Position numbers and translations under genes: made by a program
Shown: in pieces, positions 39,901-52,513 of the stretch
Layout of the letters: each line of letters opens with the position of its first letter
Position numbering within the stretch: position 1 is the first letter of the stretch
Notes under the pieces: generated by a model
What the model saw: only the letters and a program-made list of their open reading frames with translations
Databases searched by the model: none
Told to the model about the DNA's origin: nothing
DNA from: Magnolia sinica
Lineage: Eukaryota > Streptophyta > Magnoliopsida > Magnoliales > Magnoliaceae
Assembly: GCF_029962835.1 (NCBI RefSeq)
Contig: NC_080575.1
Location: 43,500,336 to 43,564,335, forward strand
DNA length: 64,000 nucleotides
Direction: 5' to 3'

Positions 39901-42900
39901 CTTCATCCCTTGTTCGAAGACCTCTGACGCATCTCATGTTGCCAAGTTGTTCTTTAGTAAGGTTGTCAAGCTTTATGGGTTACCCAAAACCATAGTGTCT
40001 GACCGTGACGTACGATTCATGAGTTATTTTTGGAAAACACTATGGCATATGATGAGTACTAGGCTCCAATTTTCTTCTACTTACTACCCTCAAACCGATG
40101 GTCAGACTGAGGTGGTCAATAGGAGCCTGCACTACCTATCGCCGAGTTTGCTCAGGTGTTTAGTGGGGAAGCATACCAGGACATGGGACACTACACTACC
40201 TATCGCTGAGTATGCATACAATAGTTTTGTCAATAAATCCACAGGTTTTAAGTCCTTTTGAAGTCGTTACTGGTTATAAACCTAGAAAGCCTATTGATCT
40301 TGTCCCTATGTCTATCCCATAGGCCATTAGAGTCTCAGAGTCCTTTGCACATCATATTCATTTATTGCATCAAGAAATCGGGCGAAAGATCAATACTAGT
40401 AATGAACATTACAAAATTTCTGTAGACCAACAAAAACGATTCAAGGAATTCAATGTAGGGGACTCTATGATGGTCCGCATCAAGCCAGAGCGGTACCCTC
40501 AGGGAGTCGATCGTAAATTACACGCGCGTAGAGTTGGACCATTCAAAATTATAAAACAAAACGTCCCAATGCGTATATGATAGATCTTCCACCTTCCATG
40601 GGAATTAGTTTCACATTCAATGTGCAGGATCTAGTTGCATTTCAGGGGACCACTAATACATTGTCCAGCCTTTCACCCAACCATCCTGATTCCCCAGACC
40701 TTTTCCTTGATCCATGGCCCCTTCCCGACCCATCTTCCCAGCCTCTACCCCCCATACCTACCCTTCCCACACCCAGAGAGGAGATAGAAGATATTCTAGA
40801 CCAACAGATAGTATCGGCATTGGACGGCGGCTTTCAAAAGTTCTTTGTGAAGTAGAAGTCACGCCCAACTTCAAACAATACGTAGCTCACTGAGGAGCTT
40901 CATAGACTTAATCCAGACATCTTGGAGCGGTTTAGGAGCTTTGTTTCGCCAGTGGCGAAACCTTCGCAGCCGGGGAGAGTTGATGGAGACATCATGCGCA
41001 GGCCCCCCACCCTACGCACGTATTCAAGGAGGCAGGCCCCAATTTCGATTTAGATAGACGACATCTTTGGAGGGCCTTACAGTTAGGCGCTGCACTTTGG
41101 AGCATTGGAGTGGACCCGATCATCATATAGATTCTACCATCGGATCTCATGATCGTGGCCCACTAGCTTAGATGATTTAGGATTTTGAGTTTTAACTGTT
41201 CTCATTATTAGAAACATTATGAATGGCTTTGATTGCTTAGATTAGTTATTATTTTATTTACTTCAACTTTAAGTATTAGCGTGCGTACATGGCGCAAGGG
41301 TAAAATTGTCTTTTGGGGTTTAGGGTTTTCATATAAATAAGCAACCCCATGTAAGTATTCTCCATGAAGTTTATGAATAAAAAATTCTACGTTTTCTTCT
41401 TCTCTATCTCTTTGGGTTGAAGAATCGAATTGGGTGTGAAACTCTCCCTTCCTCGAAGGGCTAACTACCGTGGTGCGAAGCCACAACCATCTCAAATCAT
41501 CCCCCACTTCATTACACTCCACATCCATCATCCCCTACATCCCTTCCACCTTCAGATTCACCCTCTTTCGTATCTAAGTTTTATCCTATAACAGTGCACA
41601 AACAAATTTTCCGATTCTGGCCCATCAGAGGGGCTGAAACTTTGGCAGAGCATCACGCACAAACCGTGCATCTGATCGACACGAAATTTGGCATGGAGGC
41701 AGTCCTACCCTGGCCGATCCTAGCCTAATAGTCAGTTTCCGACTTTGTGGGCCCCCCACACGTGCGGACGAGTGGTCATGCACGTATGCCCAGGGCCAAC
41801 TGTTATCCACGTGGTGAATCTCTTTAGCCTTAAATCCAGATCCTTAACCCTCAAGAATCCCAAATCCCAATTATCCCCAAATTTGCAAACCCTAGATTTT
41901 CCCCCGAATCGAAACATGGTGAATCTCTTGAATTGGGGAACAATCCTTTGCAAGAATAGATGAATCTTACACTCCTTTGGGCTTGTTTGGTTTATAGTTT
42001 TATTTGATCCAGCCCTAACTTGTGTAGGCTTGGACCCCCATAAATTCCCCTTTTTGAATGTTTGATAGTATGTAGGATGTGGAATTTTGTGACTGTTTAA
42101 ATTGGTATAATCATGAGCCTGATTTCTTGCATTCCACATTTAATTTCATGTCCTGTATCAATCAATCTGCATAATTCTGATTTTGCATCTAAGCTCTTCC
42201 CCAATTTTCATCTAAGCTGAACATTAAATAGTCCAAATTCCAATACCATTATGTAGGCCATTGAATGCTTTTCAATGGCAGATAGATCTCAAGATTTAGC
42301 CCACTAAACATGGAGATCCATGGTCTGCAATGATGTAGGGTCCTGCTTTAAGCAGCAGTCCCTATTTTTATAGTTTGCCACTTCAGTAAAGTTCTTTAAC
42401 TAACTCCAGTTTTTGTCCATTCTCTGGGACGGGTGTTGTAATTAGCACCATCAAGGTATGATTTGGGAAGGATTGCATAAGTTAATCACACACTTAAGCC
42501 CAGAAAATGGAAAGCGATTGCACCTTGGCCCCTGAAAATCTGGAAAGGACTCTTATCATCTTAGAGGATAAAGCCCATTCAATTACAAGGGATTTTGCCT
42601 TGCTGAACACCTCAGAAACCTGCATACTACTATTATTGAAATAACGAGTGTTCCTTTCATGCCATATGCCCGCAAGTAAGCATGACCGCCATATTTTTTT
42701 TCCAACACACGCACACTCTCACAAGGAAGAAACAGTCGACGGACACTGGCACTATCCAATCAACACTGAAATAGAGGAAGAATTGGTCCCATAATCTCTT
42801 CGCAAAAGGCCATTGTAGAAAGAGGTGATCCACCGATTCCTCATTTCGCATACACATTCAGAAGAATGAGACTCCGCTTGTGCAGGTTCATCTCACAGGA

Positions 42901-45900
42901 ATGTCAATTGCCAAAGTCTATAAAAGAAGGATGGATTTTCCATATTCCAGGCCTTCTATTCACTCTCAAGTGTTGAGAATCATACATATCAGAGAGAAAA
43001 AGAGAGGAGGTGAAGCAAAAGATTGAAGACTAAGGGAGATAGCTTAAAGTAGCATGGCCTGGATATTTCAGTGCAGGGTTCTACTGTGACTGAGCTACTG
43101 TCCCATAAAGAAGAAGAAGATTAGAAGCCTAAAACAAGGAGCAAAGGCCCCCTACATCAAGATTCTGAACAAATTTTCATTTCTCCCTCATTTGTCATTA
43201 TTTCATTTGTATGGTTAGCTAGTTGTTGTAATATTGATATCCATGCAATGAGAATGCCTTGATTTCCTTATGATCTGTCTTGGAGACAGAATTATCAGGT
43301 TAAGGGAAGGTGTTTGACCCCTTCTTCCTTCATAAGTGGATCCCTTACCCATGGATCTTTGGATTGACCAGTAGATATGAGTCACAAGACCATTGATTTG
43401 AGCTGATTGAGCACACACCAATCTGATATTGGCCCACTGCAGTAATAAATTTTGGGGCTCACATCTTCATGGTACACTTCTCCCAGGTTTTTTTTTTTTT
43501 CTTTTGCATTAGTTTTTAGGCCCTCGATGAAACTATTAAGTTCATGCTGAAAGTGTTAAAAGTACAATGAGATTCCATATAATAATATCAACAAGGAATA
43601 ACGGTTCATGAGAAGAACAATGTAATTTTCTAGAATCAGAACCTGTGAGTATCACTAAACGGTACTGTAAGATAAAATCTGCTCATAATTCTGCATATCA
43701 ATGTTAAGTGCATTTCATTTGGCAATCATTGTTAAGAATATGTATCCATACCTCAGCAACCCGTACACAACATGCAACTTCAGTATTACCCGTTACTCGG
43801 TCTTTTGCCAGAATGCAACCAAGATTATTGCTGTCCTTTGTCTTTATTCTACCATCATCAATAGCAATGGCATCTTGTTCTAGAAGTTCATTCTTTCCAC
43901 CACAAGATCGCAATAGAGAATATATGATACTTCGTTTTCGACCATGAGAATCCCATTCACCATAGGATTCTGATGATGCTGGCAAAACCTTTGATGAAGT
44001 ATAAAATGGCGGAAGGACCCAAGTTATTGGTACTCCAAGAGCTAGGGGAGGAGAGGCTATCACCGATAATGATGCAGAAGCATTATATAATACTGAATGT
44101 GAAACGGCCCCAGAGTAAATGAAATCACAAGAGAAAGAAACAGCAACATTTGTTCTGCCTGCAGATCTGGTGTAGATGATAAAGAAATCCAGGAGAGAAC
44201 AAATTATGAACATGAGAGCATCTTTCAGTAGTGAAAATTTGGTACTCATGACAAAATTTGTGTAGTTACAAGTACAACCAATTGATCACAACAAAATTTA
44301 CATGAAAGCTAAAATACAAAACATAGTACATGAATAAAGTGACTCATTTTGACAGATAACTCTTGAATAAAATTCTACTTGCAGCAAAAATCTAAAGCTA
44401 CTTCATAATAAAGTGACTCTTTTCAATCATCTCTACTATTCATAAGAAAAAATCTTAATTGCAAAATAGTTCACGAGTATATAAGGATGTTCAAAATCTT
44501 ATTGGCTAAAACCAACATGAAATCAAGCAGAAACTAATTTGGGTAAGTAATTACCAACAAAATGTTCAATGATACAACGTAACATATTTCAGCTTTACCA
44601 GTACATGAATGTTGAATGAAATATTTGTAGACTCGGAAGAGAACGTGTTAAATCCATTCAACAAAGGTACACATTCAAAAAGATACGCAAAAAGGGAAAA
44701 TGTTCAGGGCCTTCTTGAGTCAATGTTATCATTCTTTTTTTTTTTTTTTTGAAATGTATGTCTTGTGATTCCTCTCATTGCATAATGCTACAGGCGTGCT
44801 TATTTTCAATACATTGTAGCAGAAATTCTGTAAATGTGCTCATATTTTCATGTTGCAAATTGCAATCATACTTACGCATGTCACTACATCTATTATCATA
44901 TTGCATTTCAGTATCCCAGCAAGGACCATTTACAGGTCCTTTACAGTAACAGATATATGGGGGAAAAAAGGTGAAAAGAAAAAGGATGCATGACTAGATG
45001 GCAGTGGGCCTAGTGGCAGGTCCCTTACCTCAAGTGCACCTGTTGCATGAAGGGAGATGCATGGTGGAAAATTGCCATGTATCATTGCCAGATGAGTAAC
45101 TAGGTCCATCTTGTTAGGACTATAGTCTCCCATTGTTTGATTTACCCATTGGCACAGCATTCAATTTCATGGAAAAGGCTCTTTATTTGTGAATGAATCA
45201 ACAAAATTAGTCTTCTAAGGACTATGACCTATGGTTAAATATCATCTAATACAACTCAGTTTGTCTAAGTCATATCGATTTAAGCCTTGACGGAGATGAT
45301 GTGGTGGCCCAAAACCTAAAGGATTGTCCCATTCAGTCCGACGTGTCTTGAGACACACCAAGTTGGAACCGAGGTGCACATATTTTCTGGTAGAGTACAA
45401 ATCTTGTGCAACATACAATAACCAATATCCTAAGGGAGTACTTGTCATAAAATAGATCAAGCTCTACACCCTGCAACTCCTCTTTCCTTCTACTGAAATC
45501 CCCTAAAAATCTTTTTCCACAAATTTTCCTGTGGTTCTCTCATAGGTAAGCTGGGGTCAAACCTGACACCACAACTTACTGTAGTTTTGCTATAGGTTTT
45601 TCAGTCATTGATGAGTGGTGAAGTTCATGGTATTCCATAACGGTGGCCGTAACAGTCACCACAGCTACTGTTATGAAAAGGGCCATTATGGTCACTTTTT
45701 CACTTCTTCTTTTTTTTTTTTTTTTTTGGGGGGGGGGGAGAGAACAAATGTGTATCAGCCCCGTAACAGACCATACAGGGGCAAAATGGGCCTTTATGGG
45801 GGCCGTAACAGCCATTATGGGTTTTTTTTTTTTTCTTTCTGAAATGGCCATCACGGCGCCATAATGCCTAACAGTGACCACCATTACCTCTACATAACGG

Positions 45901-48900
45901 CCATTACATAACCGTTTTTGCATACCATGGTCAAGTTAAAAAAACAGTGGCTCTAGCTTCCACGTAGGGTAAATGCTTCTTTGAATGTTGTAGAAGCTTC
46001 CCAACATCAATTCTATGGGTTGTTTCTTGTTGCCCTAGAATCTCAGGCAGCCGACAGAACAAAATGATTTCTTTTGTCCGTATAGAGATGTCACCATAAC
46101 TCTTTTAACAAACTGTAGAAGATAAGAGTCAAAGAATCATCTTTCCTTTTTTCAATTTTTTCGTCTTTTTCCCATTTCACATTGCTTAAATAAGTAATTA
46201 TGCCTTTTGTGTATTTGTAATTCCCAAAAGTACTTAAATAAGTGGTAAATGTGTTTGGTTAGGAGCTACCTTAATTACCTATTAAGAAAGAATTACCTAA
46301 AACAGCGCTTTTTCTCTATGTGGGGAAGGCGTCAAACACACCTTAAAGAACCTTGCGTATGGCACACGTGTCAAAGATCCAAGCCATTCATCATGAAGGG
46401 CATACTATAAACATGCCATATACCAAAAATCAGGGTAATTTACCAAGGTAACGAACAAATGAGATTCATCAATTGCATGCTTGTCAAGCCTTAGTACTAA
46501 ATCACACCTCAAAACACGCCCAATCCAAGAATAGAGATTCTTCAACTTAAAAGAAGGTAAATCAATGCAAAAACCAGAGAATAACCAAAGCTCTTGCCCA
46601 GTTTGATGGCCTTGATCACATGCTTCACTTCTCAAAACTTGCAAGTGCACAAATCCTAGAGAGGGGTTGATGCCCAAGGCTTATAGAGAGAAAAAGAAAA
46701 GGTCCAAAGAGCAAAGGATGATTATTCTTCATTGAGTGGAGAAAACAAAAGAGAAGCTAGCACAGGGGCATTTTCACACCGGGCTCAAGTGGGGTAGCTT
46801 GTGGTATGCGGGGACACACTCGGGGTGGGTGGCCCGTGTGAGGCGGGTGGCTTGTGTGAGGCGGGCCCATGTGAAGTGGGGCCCACGAGGTGTGTTCAAC
46901 CGACGGCCTAACCCATGGGATGTGGGGCCTGGGCTATGAGATAAAGGGATTGATTCGCCACTCTCTATCTGTTCAAGCTTTTAGAGCAAGTGGCTAATTG
47001 TCCTGCATCAAAGTGGTATCAGAGCGGAGGTCTTGTGTTCAAGACTCCTCACCAGGGATGATTAATGCAAGGGCATTTTCACACCGGACTCGAGTGGGGT
47101 AGCCTGTGGGATGCAGGGACACACTCGGGGTGGGCGGCCCGTGTGAGACGGGTGGCTCATGTAAAGCGGGCCCATGTGAAGTAGGGCCCACGAGGAGGGG
47201 TCGGCCGACATCCCAACCCATGGGATGTGGGGCTTGGGCTATGAGATAAAGGGATTGATTTGCCACCCTTTGTCAGTTTGAGCTTTTCGAGCAAGTGGAT
47301 AATTGTCCTGCATCAGAAGCTCTACAATTAATTAGGTTGCACATCATGCACAAGCTCAAGTCTAGATCTTAAAATCTCAGCTCTAAGACCCTTTCATGGA
47401 CCCAAAAGTGTGCCAAGGGTGCCATTATTTGTGGTCCATCGATGTATCTACAGATCTAGTCCAATATAAAAGAGATTTGAGCCCCTTTCCATGCTTTAAT
47501 CCATCCCAAAACTCCTTAGTAAGTATATCAACCCGATCCATCAACATTTTGTTGTACGCATCCTCATCCTCCTCCCCCGGATTGGGAAGAACTCGAGCTT
47601 GAGTTTAATCCACTACCCTATATAGTGGGAGATCAGCAACATTGAACTTGTCAATCAGGACAGCATGGACAGCATGTCAATCAGGACAGCATGGACAACA
47701 TATATTTAGCCATAATTAGGTCATCTAATTATGGCATGATTGTGTCAATCAGGACAACATATATTTAGCCATAATTAGGTCATCTATTTATGGCATATAT
47801 CTTGTACAGTTAGTGTTTCCTTGTTTGTTAGCCTAGATTGATGTTAATGGCTGCAATTTAGCCTTGTAATTAGCCTAAGTTTCTATATAAACAAAGGAAC
47901 CTCACAATGAGGACATTCAATCCAAAATATTTACAGAACTCATTAACAATCTTCACTCCAGTGGTAGCTCAATGCAAAAGGCATTGTCGTTAATCTGCTT
48001 CAAGATCTTGCGTGAACCAATCCTTTTATGCTTCAACTTGTTCTACTGCGAGCTATAAATCTTTCAGATTAACCATGTTCATGGAGTTAGGACCATAGAC
48101 CACTTCAAATGGGCTCTTCTAAGTAGCCATGTTCTTCACCCACTTATGTACAAACTCTACACATGGCAAGGATAGGTCCCACTACTTCATCTTGTCCCAT
48201 ACCAATATGTGCAACAAGTTGCCCAAATTCCCATCTACTACCTCAGTCTTCCCATCAATTTGAGGCCGATAGGAACTACTAAAGCATAAAAGAGTGCCTA
48301 ATTGTTTACACAATGGCCGTTAAAAATGATTTACAAACTTGCTATCATGGTCCAAACTAATACTCTTTCGCACTGCATGTACTTTCACTGCCTCCCGAAA
48401 ATATAACCTTGCAATATAGGACGCATTGCTAGTTTTCCAACATGGAACAAAGTGAGCATTCTAGAAAATCAATCCACAATAAAAAAAATAGAATTGTTAC
48501 CCCGTTGTGTACGGGGCAAACCCAATATAAATCCATGGTCACATCCAGCCACGGTGCCTGAAGAATAGGTAATGGCATATAAAATCCCACATTATGTACA
48601 TGCCCCTTAGTTGATTAACATATCCGGCATTTTTTCCGCATACCTAGCCACATCTCTCCTCAACCATAGCCAATAGTTCTTTCCTCAATCAACACGAGAG
48701 TCTGATCTCGGCCCTCATGCCTCAATAATGACCATGCATGAATCCCTACCAATAATTTCTTCTGAAGAGAACAATCTAAGACCGATAATCTCGTGACAAG
48801 AGAGACAAAATGAGCATGTAAAGTATATCCACCTTGTTGCCTACTCTCCATTCAAGCCAAAATCTGCCCAAAATCCAGGTCGTTGATATACATATCCACG

Positions 48901-51900
48901 AAGCAATCAAAGACAACCACCTCGGCTTGCAATGTAGTCAATATGCTCCTCTTGCGACTCAATGCATCTGCTACCCAATTATGTGCCTACATATGCATTA
49001 GAACTATAACAATTGCATATGAATATTGTCAAAATATTGGAGTGCAAGATGAATTTAGGCTGTCCTAATAGATTTCTTAAGCAGCTTCAAACAATATAAT
49101 TTTTAAGAGAATGGAGTGTCCATATTACATTACAGACAAAAAAGAACTCAAATCATCATCACCAGCATCATCATCAATATAGCCTTGTCCAAGCTACTTT
49201 CATGTGCTCCATTTAAGCGAGCTCCACTGCTCTTCTAAACAATAATGCACACATCATAAAGATCAGGAAAAAATAAAAAGTTGAAATCATGTAAATGTTT
49301 AAAAGATACCAATGATTTACAGGGATAACATGATTTCAGCATAACTGTAGGAAGCAGTAGCAAACATAAGAGGCTGAGATTCAAAGAAAAAGAGCAGCCA
49401 GTTAGAAGGTTCGTGCAACTATGCAAAGAAAGCATGCAAGAAAGCACAGGAATGGATAAAAGTGTCAAGTATAGATAAAAGAAGAGATTGCTTGAAAAAA
49501 AAATAAAAATTCCATGAACAATAGTTCTTAACCTAGCATAAAAACCAAACCTCCTTACTATTAAATGATTTTTGCAGACTCTTAACACCTAAATAACCAT
49601 CCCTTTTAAATGGATTAAATTCCCTCATCAATAACCAACGTACTACAAACACCCAAACTTGGAAAAATATGGAGATTTCTCGGGAATGTTAGGAGATACC
49701 TTCCATATAAGACATTAATAAACCCAAGATCTTCAGAATCAGAATAACCAGGGAATTTCTTCTCCAATGTGCTAGCAAAAGCGCTTTCATGATTATCATT
49801 GCTGTATTGAGATGTGGCCGTTCGGAAGATCAACACCTAAATATTGAGGGAACAAAATATCATTCTATCACAGTGAATGTCAAAGATACCCACAATTACA
49901 CAACAACTTGAAGAAATAGCAAACCAGATCCGAGGATGGAATCTGGCATTTTACTCAACCTGTTCATCTTCTATAGTCCACTTGTAATTATAGCAGAGCT
50001 CGTAGAAGGAAAACAGATTTCCCTGATGGATACATCCATAAAGTTAGTTGAACATCTGACCAATCAAACATGGAGTAGAAGACACACAAAGCACTATTCC
50101 TTTCATGCTTGCCTCAGGGAACCAAGGGAATATTGGCATTTCGCGTCCAACACCTAGCTGTTCACTCTGAAGATTCAAAGTCATTGAAGAAGGGATCCCC
50201 ACTTTCACTCTTCCATTTGCTTCACAAATTACCATTCTACCCTCTCCATAAAACGTGGCACTTATAGTCTGACCATGAAAACAGAACATCGTATGACAGA
50301 AACAGTACATTAGAGAACAATAAAGAAAAACAACAATACGAAGAAGAAGAACACTGTAGGTGTAACATAAACCAAATAACCAATAGAAAGAGAAACAAGA
50401 AATCCATCAATGGGAACAACCAAAGAATCCATAAAGAAGCATCTCCAGTCACATTCAGAATGTTTATTGAGCACTTACAGTATTTCCCACAGAAATTGCA
50501 GAAAGCCTTCCTGATGATTTGTGGATTGTGGCAGTGACATCATCCACACTAGCATACTCAACAACCACTCCACTTTGTGGTCCTCCTTTCACAGCAAGCT
50601 AAACAGAAAACGATCAGAACATATACAGCAGTTATTTGACAAAAAACAAAAACAAAAAAAACAAAAAAAAAAAAACAAAATACATGGAATATTACGAAGT
50701 TTAACAATTCTGCAAGACTGACAAATTACAAAACCGACTTAATACAGTTAAAACTTCTAGAACATGAGAAGAAAATATGAAGGCAATTATCACAAACTTT
50801 ATTCATATATTAACTTCAAAAGTATATTATAAATACCACCAAAGATCAAAAAGTTCTAGCACATACCACATACGAAGCACCAGGTGCAAGGAAAACATAC
50901 TCAGGGTGTATCCTCGGTGGTGAATACACTTCAACCTTAATAAGCTGACTAAATATTTCACGTCCAGATCGTTGCCTAGCACCCACCTGAACATTTCAGA
51001 TCCATTCGTCAACATTGAAACAAGTCCAAAACCCAGCATTTCAGGAATAACAAGTAATTCCAAGTAGTAGTAGCATAAGGCTTTACAAATGCAGACTTAC
51101 ATAAAGAGTTGTAACCCCGAGATGAGCAGCTCGAATTAAAAACCTCTGGCTATGGATTTCTCCACCACCTACACTCGAGAGACCATCCTTGTTGACAAGC
51201 TCAAGCACGTCATCATCAATATGCACATGAATATTCATGTACACATACTTCAGAGAAGAGAAGCATAAGCCCCAGTAAGAATATAGAAAATTACGAATAT
51301 AAGCCCGGCATTTATAAAAAAGAAGAAAGCCACTTACCTTTGCATGTAATGTATGTGTGTGTGTGTGTGCATGCATGTTGCCAGCTGGGAATTTTTACAC
51401 CCAAATTTAAAAGAGTCTCTAACCTCTCTTCCAGAACAGCGTTTCTTTAATTTAAGGAAATTCATAGGTTGTTCTGGTTCCCTTGTTTTTCAGGGAGTCT
51501 GTTTTGCATCCTTTTCAGATATGGGGGTAAGCTTGTTCCCTTCTTTGCTTTCTTTTTATTTGACCTTGGAAGAAGGATGATTTCTCATCGTCCTTTGACA
51601 GTTCGTTTTTGTTTTTTTTGTTTTTTTTTTTTTTTCTTTTTTAATTATTTTCTCTGTTTCTTTAATAAAAGCTTAGACGAGATTCAAAAGAATTGACCAC
51701 TTCATATTGACATTTGGGCAATGTACAGTTTCCATGCCCATTTTATCTTCTTTTTTTCCATTAATTTGGACAAAAATCATCTCAGGTCTATGATGAATAT
51801 GTAACTTTTCCATAACATTTTAGCGATAAAATTAAGAAATTGTTCAATTTCATGTTAACACATCACTAAATTTTATTTTTTTTTGTTGCATCACTTTTCT

Positions 51901-52480
51901 ATTTATTTTTTCTTTTTGTATCTTTAAAATTTTACCTTTTGGTGAGGAAGAAAAACAAAGACATTTTTTGTTATTGTAAGGAAAAACAAAAACAAAAAAA
52001 AAAAAAAAAAAACAAAAACAAAAAAAAAAAAACAAACAAACAAACAAACAAAAAAACAAAAACAAAACAAAACTGAACAAAACAGCCACCAAAACAAAAT
52101 TGTTAACAAGGAATCAAATTGGCAAAAGCTTCACCCCTTTTACATCTTAATTTCTGCTAGCTTTCCCCGGTTATTCAGCCTTGTGTCATACTTGTAGGGT
52201 AATTTGATGACTGTATTCTTAATTCTATCATTCCAAGTTTGTCTACACATAAAGCATGCATGCATACATATGTACATACAGACATAGATACATGTATGTG
52301 CAGGTGAATCAATACATGTACGTGTGAAGATAGATAAATATAGAGGCTGATAGCAATCCGGTAGGTATATGAGCTGTGCCTCCATATTGTTTACCGTACA
52401 CATGGACTACATACATAGACCAGTAACTAATAGTCCCTAGCACGTCTACCCAGGTTGTATGCATGAGCATGGAAAATAAA

Positions 52481-52513
<33 letters not shown>

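Larger units (their letters stand above)
20325..43751 (-). other. GP210: 23.4-kb GP210 intron packed with mobile elements
   Basis: This single intron (phase 0) separates ...CCVRVAE from [10 protein letters not shown]... . It begins GT at 43751-43750 and ends AG before 20324 on the minus strand. It holds a solo LTR, L1 and RTE LINEs, a copia element with a nested Tat fragment, a TRIM, a gypsy 3' half and at least three hAT-like elements, each listed separately. No host exon was recognised inside. Confidence 0.9.

Noticed and set aside
43704..44249. 181-codon ORF as an independent gene
   Set aside because: Its middle is a GP210 exon (43752-44154) with matching splice sites. The first and last codons are intron sequence.
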